This document shows, in pieces, positions 7,864 through 16,205 of a stretch of 34,173 bases of DNA. The stretch is from positions 1 to 34,173 of the forward strand of contig NZ_PGTB01000033.1 in NCBI RefSeq assembly GCF_002786325.1. The letters run 5' to 3'. Numbering within the stretch: the first letter of the stretch is position 1; each line of letters opens with the position of its first letter. Both the position numbers and the translations under genes were made by a program. A model generated the notes under the pieces. It was not told where the DNA came from, did not search any database, and saw only the letters and a program-made list of their open reading frames with translations. Source of the stretch: Pseudooceanicola lipolyticus. Lineage in GTDB: Bacteria; Pseudomonadota; Alphaproteobacteria; Rhodobacterales; Rhodobacteraceae.

Positions 7864-10232
7864 TTCGTGTCCACTGCTATCAGCGTAATACGCTGGGAAA
7901 CGGCGGCATCGATGGCCGCGTCAGAATACAGAAAGGGAACGTATTCACCACGCGCCCATGGCTCGAAGAGGTTATCGTAGAATGGGCTTCGCGGGTCGCC
8001 CGACTGCCCCGGGGCAGTGATGCAACGCGACTTATCCCAGTCCCCCACATCCAGCACGAACCTGACCGAAGCTCCCGTGGTCACGCGAAAGTCGCTTTCA
8101 CGATACGCGGCATGCATGATGGTCGAGGCCGACCCGGGCTTGGGCGCGGGTCCGACGTCGGCCAGATCGATCCAGTTAGAGCCGAGATCGCGGGATAGGG
8201 GATGTTCGAAATAAGCATGGTGCAACTTGCCCCACGCCCATGTCGATGTATCGGGTCCGAATTTCTCCGTCAAATCGTACAGCGTTCCACGCAATGTGCT
8301 GGCTAGCAAGGAGTTGCGACCGGCCTCAGGGTCTGGGCCAAAGGGTGCGGTGGGAGTTTCCAACGCTGACAGCAGTCCTTCGACGTCACCGGGAAAAAGC
8401 AGCCCGTGCAAAGCCGGATCGGGAACGAACAGGCTGAAAAGCGCGGGCTTCAGCCGTTTGTGGAGCCACCATTCCTGGATCAGGCCGGCGGTTGACCCGA
8501 CTGAAAGCATGCAATCCCAGTCCAGCAAAAGCTTGATGATGGCGGCCAATTCCGGGTCGCTTTTGATCTCGGCCGTCCGCAACAGTTTTTGCAGGCGCAT
8601 CCCCGGCCACGAGAACGTGTCCGTTTGCAGAGCACAACTTTCATCCAGACTGTGGTCCTCAGAGTTTCCCAACACATCGTGGAGGCGCAGAGCGCGGCTT
8701 TTTTCCAGCCATTCATAGCCGATCTGAGTGATTTCATGCTGCCAGTCGTCTGGAAGGTTCGCCTCGTTCGCGGAGGCGACATATCGCGTTTCCGGATTCA
8801 CTTGGCTTGGCATCTTGTCCAACGGTACCATGCCATCCCACTCAAATTCGCCATTGCCGGGGACGGGCAACAGGCCGTCCCATTCAGGTCGCACCGGGGT
8901 GAAGCCGTAGGGCAGCCATGCGATATTTCCCGAGGTATCCGCGTACACATGGTTCAGCGCCGGGGCACCAAACCGGGCAACACCTTCGCGGAACTCGTCG
9001 AGGTCGCGTGAACGCATGGTGGAGACACCAGCCAGGTAGGCGCAGGTCCCCGGCTCCCACCAGACCGATCGCAATGCATAGGCGCGGGACTTCTCGGGTT
9101 GAGCCAGCAGTACGGGACCGTGGCGGGTAAACAGCAGGTCATGCGTCTCTGTCGCATGGCCGCGGATCTCAAATTCCTCGGGAATTACGGTCATCGCCTC
9201 CCAGGCATCTGCGAAGCGATATTCCAAAGGGTTATCCGGGTTGGTTTCGTATTGATAAATGTCTTCCTGGTCCGAGCCGAAGATCGTCGCCGTGAAAGCG
9301 CAGGTGCCGTTGTGCCCCATGCACAACCCAGGTGCGATCGGTTCGCCGGTGCCAATTACATTAAAGCCCGGGGTGCGCAGATGCACCAAGTACCTCAAAG
9401 CCGGAACTGCGTGCATTCGGTGCGGATCTCCGGCGATCACCGGACGTCCAGTCGAAGTTCGCGCCCCCGCCACAGCCCAGTTGTTTGACCCTGTCCAATG
9501 CGCGTCCTCGATGACCTCGGCCAGTGAATTCACAAAGCGCCACTTTGAAGCCTCGGCCCGGGTGGCATTCAGGCGACCCGGGTCGAAGCTGACGCCGGCT
9601 GTAGCGAGCTTGAAGCGCTCCAGCACCTCTAAAGGCACATCTTCGAATTCGATACCGCCTGCATTCCTGGGGGTCACACGAGGCTCGAGATTCTTTCGGA
9701 GCAAATCGGCTTCGGCCGTAGCTTCCGACAGGACAACACAACGCAAAACCTCGGAAATCGCGTTACGGGTCAAAGCGTGGCTGCGGATGCGTACGACATC
9801 CTCTGGCTGCCACTTTTCGGGCTTAGATCCGGTCTTGTCGAATTCCGGCGGTAGCCGCTCCGGCTCGGCCGCACACAGATCGATCCACGCATTGATGCCG
9901 GCGACGAAAGCTGTGCAGATCTCCTCCATGTCATCGGCATAAGCGCGATACTCGGCCTCGATATCGCCACGATACAGAAAAGCGCGGGCCGCGATGTCCT
10001 GCTCAAGAAATCCGGGGCCGAACGAAGCGGCCAGCCTGCCCAGCCCGCGCTTGCGCCAAAGGTCCATCTGCCACAGCCGGTCGCGCGCAGCATTGAACCC
10101 TTGGAGATAGAAGCCATCCATGGTGGACCGGGCGCGCAGATGGGGAATACCCCACGTGTCGATCAGAATCTCGGCATCGCTCTGCAATCCACTGACCTGC
10201 AGCGTTTCGTCCTCAAGGGCAAGGTCTTTCAT
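7860..10232 (-). CDS. Penicillin acylase family Ntn-hydrolase (peptidase S45)
   Basis: This 790-residue precursor belongs to a family that hydrolyses amide bonds of acyl or arylacyl amides (penicillins, N-acyl homoserine lactones, other amides). The N-terminal part has the family signature IDTWGIPHLRA and GFNAARDRLWQMDLWRKRGLGRLA. The autocatalytic cleavage site is HWTGSNNWAVAG, with Ser249 as the predicted nucleophile and first residue of the beta chain. Further family-like stretches are PVIAGDPHRMHAVPALRY and YVASANEAN. Unlike the periplasmic penicillin G acylases and AHL acylases, no signal peptide is seen. The chosen start MKDLALEDET at 10232 leaves only a short leader, so a cytoplasmic enzyme is inferred. 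The ribosome site before 10232 is weak; the frame is open further upstream but reads as the antisense of the preceding gene. It lies 62 bp after the imidase-like gene and is fused by ATGA to the OYE gene. Confidence 0.9.
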   Translation of the reverse strand: MKDLALEDETLQVSGLQSDAEILIDTWGIPHLRARSTMDGFYLQGFNAARDRLWQMDLWRKRGLGRLAASFGPGFLEQDIAARAFLYRGDIEAEYRAYADDMEEICTAFVAGINAWIDLCAAEPERLPPEFDKTGSKPEKWQPEDVVRIRSHALTRNAISEVLRCVVLSEATAEADLLRKNLEPRVTPRNAGGIEFEDVPLEVLERFKLATAGVSFDPGRLNATRAEASKWRFVNSLAEVIEDAHWTGSNNWAVAGARTSTGRPVIAGDPHRMHAVPALRYLVHLRTPGFNVIGTGEPIAPGLCMGHNGTCAFTATIFGSDQEDIYQYETNPDNPLEYRFADAWEAMTVIPEEFEIRGHATETHDLLFTRHGPVLLAQPEKSRAYALRSVWWEPGTCAYLAGVSTMRSRDLDEFREGVARFGAPALNHVYADTSGNIAWLPYGFTPVRPEWDGLLPVPGNGEFEWDGMVPLDKMPSQVNPETRYVASANEANLPDDWQHEITQIGYEWLEKSRALRLHDVLGNSEDHSLDESCALQTDTFSWPGMRLQKLLRTAEIKSDPELAAIIKLLLDWDCMLSVGSTAGLIQEWWLHKRLKPALFSLFVPDPALHGLLFPGDVEGLLSALETPTAPFGPDPEAGRNSLLASTLRGTLYDLTEKFGPDTSTWAWGKLHHAYFEHPLSRDLGSNWIDLADVGPAPKPGSASTIMHAAYRESDFRVTTGASVRFVLDVGDWDKSRCITAPGQSGDPRSPFYDNLFEPWARGEYVPFLYSDAAIDAAVSQRITLIAVDTK

Positions 10233-10294
10233 TACACGGGTCCAGTCCGGTTGTCTGTGACGGTCCCGGGTTGTCCGAGACCGGAGCGTTTGGT

Positions 10295-11128
10295 TCAAGC
10301 GGCTTCGGGTTCGCCGGCAGCGATCCAGGCCTCGGCGACTTCCGTTCCGGTCGCGAACCATACGTTGGGGAAAGTGCGGATAAAGGCGATCAGCTCGCGC
10401 AGCATCGCGATTCGCGAAGGACGGCCAGTGATTTGCGGGTGAAAGATGATGTTGTACAATCCGCCCCAACGGTACAGTTCCCGAAACTCATCTTTGTAGA
10501 TGGCCAGCAAGTGTTGGTTGGGAAACATCGGGCGGGGGCTCGCGACGGAGAACAGCGCGTAGGGCGCATCGTCCAGCGACCAGTGCCATGGAAGCTCTAC
10601 CGGGCCTTTGGAACCGTCTTCGAACCGATGGCGATAGGGCATTACATCATTCATCAGGGACGAATTGTACAGCATCTCGTGTTGCGCCAGCAATGTGAAG
10701 AGGCCCGAACTGACTTCACCTGCCGGCGACCGGTATCCGCGCGGACGAATACCCAAGACCTTATCGAAGGCCTCAAGGCCCCGTTCGAATTCCTCGACTT
10801 CTGCAGCGGGATCGTCCGACACCCAGCGGTGCGAGTACGAGTGGTGCGCCACCTCATGGCCCGCCTTCACCACCGCCTCACAGCGCTCAGGATGGTTTTC
10901 GACGGTCCATCCAGGGATGAAAAAGGTGCTTTTGACCCCGGCGTCGGCGAGCGTATCAAGTATCTTCGGCACCCCCACCTTGGCACCGTATGTCCCTTGG
11001 CTCAGGATACCGGGGCGCGCGGCGTTGGCCTTGTCCCGCGAGGTCCACAGCGTTTCGGCGTCGAAATCAAAGGTCAACATAACGGCACATCGGGCACCAT
11101 TGGGCCATTTCACTGAAATATCGTGCAT
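10295..11128 (-). CDS. Polysaccharide-deacetylase-fold hydrolase, PuuE/cyclic-imidase-like
   Basis: This 277-residue protein has the NodB-type deacetylase fold: TFDFDAE (Asp21, Asp23), the metal-binding HSYSH (His96, His100), and the arginine motif RSPAGE. N-terminal CAVMLTFDFDAETLW, absence of a signal peptide, and FHPQITGRPSRIAML near the C-terminus point to the cytoplasmic branch that includes PuuE allantoinase and bacterial cyclic imide hydrolases, rather than chitin or peptidoglycan deacetylases. A C-N ring-opening hydrolase is therefore likely; exact substrate unknown. The start is set by a strong AGGAGG six bases upstream of 11128. It sits 19 bp after the dehydrogenase and before the acylase, so two different amide/imide hydrolases are adjacent in the operon. 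Confidence 0.85.
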   Translation of the reverse strand: MHDISVKWPNGARCAVMLTFDFDAETLWTSRDKANAARPGILSQGTYGAKVGVPKILDTLADAGVKSTFFIPGWTVENHPERCEAVVKAGHEVAHHSYSHRWVSDDPAAEVEEFERGLEAFDKVLGIRPRGYRSPAGEVSSGLFTLLAQHEMLYNSSLMNDVMPYRHRFEDGSKGPVELPWHWSLDDAPYALFSVASPRPMFPNQHLLAIYKDEFRELYRWGGLYNIIFHPQITGRPSRIAMLRELIAFIRTFPNVWFATGTEVAEAWIAAGEPEAA

Positions 11129-11147
11129 CGTGATCCTCCTATAGGGC

Positions 11148-11912
11148 TCATTCGGTCGAAAATGGCGCGTGTCGCGTGGCCAGGAAGCCACCATCAACCG
11201 GCAGGACCGCCCCAGACACGAAGGAGGCCTCGTCAGAAGCCAAAAAGGCAATGACGGCAGCCTGTTCGTGGGGCTGTGATATGCGGCCCAACGGGATAGG
11301 CGCGACCTGCAGCTGCCGGTATCGCGAGCTTTTCAGGTGTTCCTGCGTCATTTCCGTGGCAACGACACCGGGCGCGATGGCGTTCACGGTTATGCCCTTG
11401 GGCCCCAGTTCGGTGGCCAATTGGCGGCTGAACTGGGCGATTCCGGCCTTGGCCACACCATAGCCGATGGTTCCCGCATTGCCGATCATTCCGAAGATGG
11501 AACTGACGTTGACGACCCGTCCGCCGGGACGACGCAGACGTGGCGACAGGTCGCGGGTCAGGCTGATAACGGCCCGAAGATTCACTTCGATCAGCCGAAG
11601 CAGATGTGCATCATCGGAGTCGGGTAAAAGCCGCGAACCGCCGATGCCGGCGTTGTTCACCAATATGTCCAGCGGACCAACGTCCATCCCGTCCAATTGT
11701 GCCAGCACACTGGCGGAAGCGCCGGGCTCCGCCAAGTCCAGAATCAGGCCCGTCTGGCCCATTGCATTGGCTGTTTCTTCGACTTGGTCCAACTGGTCGA
11801 CAAGAAGGACACGCGCACCATCCTGCGATAAACGCAACGCGGTAGCGGCACCGATGCCCCGCGCCGCACCAGTAACAACGGCAGTTCGACCTGCGAAACG
11901 CGGTTTAGGCAA
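11148..11912 (-). CDS. Short-chain dehydrogenase/reductase, TTG start
   Basis: A classical 254-residue SDR. Visible are the NAD(P)-binding TGAARGIG, the structural LVNNAGIGG, the catalytic VSSIFG serine and YGVAKAG (Tyr-x-x-x-Lys), and the C-terminal SGAVLPVDGGF. The Asp after beta-2 (VLLVDQ) favours NAD(H). The best start is TTG at 11912. It follows GGAGG at a spacing of 5 and overlaps the upstream dehydrogenase stop by 8 bp, exactly as that gene overlaps the ATPase gene. The longer frame to 11969 would overlap deep into the neighbour. It probably oxidises an alcohol intermediate of the pathway; the substrate cannot be read from sequence. Confidence 0.88.
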   Translation of the reverse strand: MPKPRFAGRTAVVTGAARGIGAATALRLSQDGARVLLVDQLDQVEETANAMGQTGLILDLAEPGASASVLAQLDGMDVGPLDILVNNAGIGGSRLLPDSDDAHLLRLIEVNLRAVISLTRDLSPRLRRPGGRVVNVSSIFGMIGNAGTIGYGVAKAGIAQFSRQLATELGPKGITVNAIAPGVVATEMTQEHLKSSRYRQLQVAPIPLGRISQPHEQAAVIAFLASDEASFVSGAVLPVDGGFLATRHAPFSTE

Positions 11913-12675
11913 GGCGTCCTCCGTCGATCGGAAGCGCGATACCGGTGGTGAATGACGCGGCATCACCAAGAAGATAGCTCACGGCGGCGGCGACCTCGTC
12001 AGGTTCTCCCATACGTCCCATCGGATGGACCGCGGCAATGCGGCGCCGACGTTCAGCTTGGGCTTCGGGCCCATTCGCGAATGCGATACTGGATTCTAGC
12101 ATCGGTCCGGCGATGCTGCCGGGGCACACACAATTGATGCGGATGTTCTGATCCGCGTGGCTGAGCGCCAGCGTGCGGGTCATCATGACCACGGCGGCCT
12201 TGGTGACCGAATACAAAGGCACATCGGCCGAGGCCTGCATGCCAGCGGTAGATGAAAACAGGACAACCTCGCCCGCGCCACCGATCTTCATCTGGGGAAT
12301 AATGGCCTTACAGATCCGCCAGACAGCGCGGACATTCAGGTTGAAAAGGCTGTCAAATTCATCCTCGGTCACGTCGATCAAGGGCTTCATTGGACCAAAC
12401 AGCCCCGCAGTTGCCACCAGCCCGCGTACGGGTCGGTCAAATGCCCGTGCAGAAAAGTCGGCCAGCTTATCGACCGTCTTGCCGTCTGCTACGTCGCCGA
12501 CAAAACCTTTTGCGCCTGGGCATTTCTCCAGCGTCCCCTCCAATGCTTCGACAGACAGATCAGCAAGGACAAGATCAGCGCTGAGAGCGGACAAAGCCTG
12601 CGCTGTTGCACGCCCAAGCGCCCCGCCCGCGCCGGTGATCAGGATCGTCCGTCCTGCCAAATCCGCATTAGGCAT
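11905..12675 (-). CDS. Short-chain dehydrogenase/reductase with atypical NNAG motif
   Basis: A 256-residue SDR with TGAGGALG cofactor loop, LADLS (Asp after beta-2, favouring NAD), catalytic FSSTAG and YSVTKAA, and the C-terminal TTGIALPIDGG. The usual NNAG is ATAG (LVATAGLFG), a change seen in some divergent SDRs. The start at 12675 has AGGTGGAG upstream, and its ATG overlaps the ATPase stop by 8 bp (ATGCCTAA), so it is translated in step with the transporter. It is followed by a second SDR with the same overlap. Two SDRs in a row suggest successive oxidations or a pair of stereospecific enzymes (inference). Confidence 0.88.
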   Translation of the reverse strand: MPNADLAGRTILITGAGGALGRATAQALSALSADLVLADLSVEALEGTLEKCPGAKGFVGDVADGKTVDKLADFSARAFDRPVRGLVATAGLFGPMKPLIDVTEDEFDSLFNLNVRAVWRICKAIIPQMKIGGAGEVVLFSSTAGMQASADVPLYSVTKAAVVMMTRTLALSHADQNIRINCVCPGSIAGPMLESSIAFANGPEAQAERRRRIAAVHPMGRMGEPDEVAAAVSYLLGDAASFTTGIALPIDGGRLA

Positions 12676-14329
12676 TGGTGGGCTCCACCTTGGGGCGCGT
12701 CTTTGACGCAGTAGCATTCGTAGCGCTGCTTCGCAGAGCCGTATCGCCGCCTGGGACCGAGGCAAAGAGTTGGCGCGTGTAGCTGTGCTGGGGTGCGCCA
12801 AACAGATCGGCGGCGGGCTGAAGCTCGACTACCTCACCTCGCTGCATGACTGCGATACGGTCGCAGATCTGGGCCGCCACTCGTAGATCGTGGGTCACGA
12901 ACAACATGGCCAAGCCCAACCTTTTTTGAAGGTCGGCCAGTAGTTTCAGAACCCGGGACTGGACCGAAACATCGAGGGCCGACACCGCTTCGTCCGCGAT
13001 CAAAAGGGCGGGTTTCAAGGCAATGGCTCGCGCGATCCCGATGCGTTGACGCTGTCCGCCGGAAAACTCGTGCGGATAGCGGTCTGCGGCCTGCTCAGGC
13101 AAGCCGACCAGTTTCAGCAATTCGCGCGCTTCCTTCATGGCCACTTCCCTGCTTAGGCCATGAGTCTCCGGACCTTCGGCAATAATCCTGCCAACTTTCC
13201 GCCGCGGGTTCAGCGAGGCGTAGGGGTCCTGAAACACCATCTGGATCTTCGACCGTGCTTGGCGGAGCTCAGCCGACCTGAGGTCAAGAAAGGAAGTTCC
13301 GTTGATCGAGACCTTACCGGATTCCGGTTCGATCAGGCGTACGATACACCGCGCGGTCGTCGACTTACCCGAACCGGATTCGCCCACAATACCCAATGTT
13401 TCGCCACAGCGGATTTCCAACGATACATCGTTGACCGCCTTGACCAACCGCCCGTTACCAAACATGCCTTTCCGACCGAAAGTTTTTTTTAGGTTGCTGG
13501 CCTTCAGCACTGTTGGCGCATCACCCAAGGGTCGCGGAACTGGGGGAATCAGCGACGGTACGGACGCAATCAGCGCCTTGGTATAGTCGTGCGTGGGCTG
13601 GTTCAGCACCACATCGGCCGGCCCCTGTTCCACTGCAATACCCTGCTGGAGCACCACAACCTTGTCGGCGATTTCGCGGACCACCCCGAAATCGTGCGTT
13701 ATCAGCATGACAGAGGTGCCGTGATCACGCCGCAGGCGGTCGATCAGCTTCAGGATCTGGGCCTGAGTAGTCACATCCAGCGCGGTTGTAGGCTCGTCCG
13801 CAATTAACAACTTGGGACTTAGGGCAAGGGCCATTGCGATCATGACGCGCTGGCGCTGCCCGCCTGACAATTGATGGGGGAAAGCCTTGGCGATTAACCT
13901 GGGATCTGGCAGCCCCATTTCTTCCAACAGGGCTTCGATGCGGGAACGGGTGACTTTGGACTTCTGGCCGTGAGCCATGAAAACCTCTTCCATCTGGTCC
14001 CCGATCTTCATCACCGGGTTCAGTGATGTCATCGGTTCCTGGAAGATCATGCCGATGTCACGGCCGCGAATGCGCTGCATCGCTGCGGTGTCGGTGACTG
14101 GAACTTCGGTTCCCGAGAGGCGGATACTACCGCCCGCTACCTTCACCGTATCCGGCAGCAACCCCATTACTGCGTGGGCGGTCATGGTCTTTCCCGACCC
14201 GGATTCCCCGACCACGCACATGGTTTCTCCTGTTTTTATGGTCACCGAGAATTTCTCGACGGCGTGGGCCCGATCCGAGTTCGCGGGAAGCGCTATCGAC
14301 AGGTCGGTGATCTGAAGAACGGCAGTCAT
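12668..14329 (-). CDS. Fused double ATPase of a peptide/opine-type ABC importer (DppDF-like)
   Basis: One 553-residue chain carries both nucleotide-binding domains of an oligopeptide-type importer. Domain 1 has Walker A GESGSGKT (41-48), Q-loop FQEP, signature LSGGQRQ and Walker B LLIADEP. Domain 2 has Walker [10 protein letters not shown] (316-324), signature FSGGQRQ and Walker B LLIADEA followed by VSALD. Each repeat carries the family-specific C-terminal region ([12 protein letters not shown] and [12 protein letters not shown]). Usually these are two proteins (DppD and DppF); the fusion is common for this family in alphaproteobacteria. The ATG at 14329 overlaps the permease stop by 4 bp (ATGA), with a purine-rich ribosome site AAGGGGA upstream. 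It energises uptake of the substrate processed by the downstream enzymes. Confidence 0.93.
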   Translation of the reverse strand: MTAVLQITDLSIALPANSDRAHAVEKFSVTIKTGETMCVVGESGSGKTMTAHAVMGLLPDTVKVAGGSIRLSGTEVPVTDTAAMQRIRGRDIGMIFQEPMTSLNPVMKIGDQMEEVFMAHGQKSKVTRSRIEALLEEMGLPDPRLIAKAFPHQLSGGQRQRVMIAMALALSPKLLIADEPTTALDVTTQAQILKLIDRLRRDHGTSVMLITHDFGVVREIADKVVVLQQGIAVEQGPADVVLNQPTHDYTKALIASVPSLIPPVPRPLGDAPTVLKASNLKKTFGRKGMFGNGRLVKAVNDVSLEIRCGETLGIVGESGSGKSTTARCIVRLIEPESGKVSINGTSFLDLRSAELRQARSKIQMVFQDPYASLNPRRKVGRIIAEGPETHGLSREVAMKEARELLKLVGLPEQAADRYPHEFSGGQRQRIGIARAIALKPALLIADEAVSALDVSVQSRVLKLLADLQKRLGLAMLFVTHDLRVAAQICDRIAVMQRGEVVELQPAADLFGAPQHSYTRQLFASVPGGDTALRSSATNATASKTRPKVEPTNA

Positions 14330-15168
14330 TTCCGTCCCCTTTCCTTTAAACGAGGATTGAGGAAATCGTTCAGACCCTCGCCCACAAGGTTCAGGGCAAG
14401 CACCGTCAAAAGGATGGCGACCCCGGGAAAGAAGCTGATCCACCAGCCATCGAGAAGTCTGGTTCGCCCGGCGCCGACGACGTAGCCCCAGGTCATCATG
14501 TCTGGGTCACCAAGCCCGAGAAACGACAGCGCTGATTCTAGCAATATCGAGCTCCCGACCATGAGAGAGGCCATCACGATCAGCGGTGCAATCACGTTCG
14601 GCAATACCTGCGTGAAGAGGATCCGGGTCGATGTTTGCCCGATTACAATGGCAGCTTGCACATATTCCCGCGACCGTAAGCTCAACACCTCGCCGCGCAC
14701 CAACCGCGCGACGGGCGGCCAACTGACAATAGATATCGCCATGATGATCGACAGGAAACTCGGCTCCAAAATGGCGACGATCACGATCGACAGGGCAAAG
14801 GCGGGAATAGTCTGGAAGAACTCAGTGACGCGCATCAGAATGTCGTCGGCCCAGCCACCGAAATAGCCTGCCATCGCACCGATCGGCACACCGATCAGCA
14901 GCGATACGACAGTGGCCACCAGTCCGACAATCAACGACGCGCGTGCGCCATGAAAAACAGCTGAGGCAACGTCGCGACCCAACACATCGGTGCCAAAAAG
15001 GTACCTGCCGGAAAAAACCTCTGGCGGGATCATCGGCCTGGCCACCATACGCCAGGGACTTTGCGGAAACAGCAGTGGGGCGGACAGGGCGCAGCCGATG
15101 ATAACCACCAGCACGACCAGGCCGATGAAGCCACCACGATTTCGGGCGAAATGTCTAAGCGATCTCAT
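14326..15168 (-). CDS. Peptide/opine-type ABC permease (DppC-like)
   Basis: This 280-residue inner-membrane permease has a DppC-type N-terminus (MRSLRHFARNRGGFIGLVVL) with one helix and a large loop (GTDVLGRDVASAVFHGARAS). The binding-protein-dependent transport domain follows, with about five further helices. The ATPase-coupling EAA loop is recognisable (RSREYVQAAIVIGQTSTRIL). The start at 15168 overlaps the stop of the upstream permease gene by 4 bp (ATGA). The next gene starts with another ATGA. It pairs with the DppB-like subunit to form the channel. Confidence 0.92.
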   Translation of the reverse strand: MRSLRHFARNRGGFIGLVVLVVIIGCALSAPLLFPQSPWRMVARPMIPPEVFSGRYLFGTDVLGRDVASAVFHGARASLIVGLVATVVSLLIGVPIGAMAGYFGGWADDILMRVTEFFQTIPAFALSIVIVAILEPSFLSIIMAISIVSWPPVARLVRGEVLSLRSREYVQAAIVIGQTSTRILFTQVLPNVIAPLIVMASLMVGSSILLESALSFLGLGDPDMMTWGYVVGAGRTRLLDGWWISFFPGVAILLTVLALNLVGEGLNDFLNPRLKERGRK

Positions 15169-16142
15169 CGGGCGATCTCGATTCGGGGATCTGCAAAGCG
15201 ATAAAAAAGATCCGTAATGATGTTGAATAGTACGACCAGCGCCGAGCAGACGAAAAACACCCCCAAAAGCACCTGGTATTCTCGTTGCATCAGGGCGTCG
15301 AACAACAGCCGCCCAATGCCAGGCCAAGCAAAGATAGTTTCGATCAGCACTGCACCACCAACGATCTGACCAGCTTGAAGGCCCGCCAGCGTGACTACCG
15401 GCAGAATGGCGTTGCGCGCTATGTGTCGGCGCGTGATGTATCCTTCGCCTAGCCCCTTGGCGCGGGCGGTCTTGATAAAATCTGCGCCCGCGATTTCGAG
15501 GGTCGAAGCGCGCATGATCCGAGCGTAAAGCGCCGTGTAAAAAAGGCCCAGCGTTGTCGCGGGTAGGATGAGATGGCGGCCGACGTCGATGATATGCGCC
15601 CAACCGGAGTAGTTCGCGCCGACCGTGGCATAGCCGATGTTGGGCAACCAGCCCAGTTTTAGCGCGAACAGGACCTGGCCTAGAAGGGCGATCCAGAACA
15701 GGGGCATCGCGTAGAAGATCAGCGCAAATATTGTGATCAACGTGTCTTGCAGGGTGCCGACCCTGCGCGCCGCCAGAACCCCCAAAACCACCCCCAGTAT
15801 CAGCGACACGACGAAAGCTGTGCCCGTCAGCAGCAAAGTGGCAGGGAGACGCTCGGCGATCATGTCCAACACGGTACGGTTGTTGCGGGCCGAATGCCCC
15901 AGGTCCAGCGTAGCGATACCCTTCATGTGGATCCACAGCTGTTCGATCACCGGCTTGTCCAGTCCAAACCGTTCACGCAGTTGCGCGATGTACACAGGAT
16001 CGGCCGCTCCAGATTCACCCGCCAGTACACTGGCCGGATCGCCGGGGGCGATGCGGATGAGGAAAAAGTTCATCACGGCGATCGCCAGAAGGACTAGTAT
16101 GCCCTTTAAAACGCGCGTCAGGGTGAAACGGAGAGTATCCAT
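15165..16142 (-). CDS. Peptide/opine-type ABC permease (DppB-like)
   Basis: A 325-residue membrane protein with the DppB pattern: first helix and amphipathic signature (LAIAVMNFFLIRIAPGDPA), then the periplasmic LRERFGLDKPVIEQLWIH region. The transport domain carries the EAA loop (KTARAKGLGEGYITRRHIARNAILP) and ends in FYRFADPRI, typical of this subunit. The ATG at 16142 is chosen over a TTG at 16199 because homologues start just before this helix; the ribosome site (GAGG close to the start) is modest. It is separated from the binding-protein gene by 63 bp containing a hairpin, which may set the stoichiometry of transporter parts. Confidence 0.9.
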   Translation of the reverse strand: MDTLRFTLTRVLKGILVLLAIAVMNFFLIRIAPGDPASVLAGESGAADPVYIAQLRERFGLDKPVIEQLWIHMKGIATLDLGHSARNNRTVLDMIAERLPATLLLTGTAFVVSLILGVVLGVLAARRVGTLQDTLITIFALIFYAMPLFWIALLGQVLFALKLGWLPNIGYATVGANYSGWAHIIDVGRHLILPATTLGLFYTALYARIMRASTLEIAGADFIKTARAKGLGEGYITRRHIARNAILPVVTLAGLQAGQIVGGAVLIETIFAWPGIGRLLFDALMQREYQVLLGVFFVCSALVVLFNIITDLFYRFADPRIEIAR

Positions 16143-16172
16143 CGGCCTCAATCCAGGGGGTACAGGCAGGTC

Positions 16173-16197
16173 GTCCTCGCCCGGTTCGGACGAGGAC
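16173..16197 (-). terminator. Intercistronic hairpin between binding protein and permease genes
   Basis: GTCCTCG (16173-16179) pairs with CGAGGAC (16191-16197) around an 11-base loop. No T-run follows on the minus strand. Such hairpins after the binding-protein gene commonly protect its mRNA or cause partial termination, giving more binding protein than permease. The role is inferred from position. Confidence 0.4.
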
Positions 16198-16205
16198 AAG
16201 GCGGA

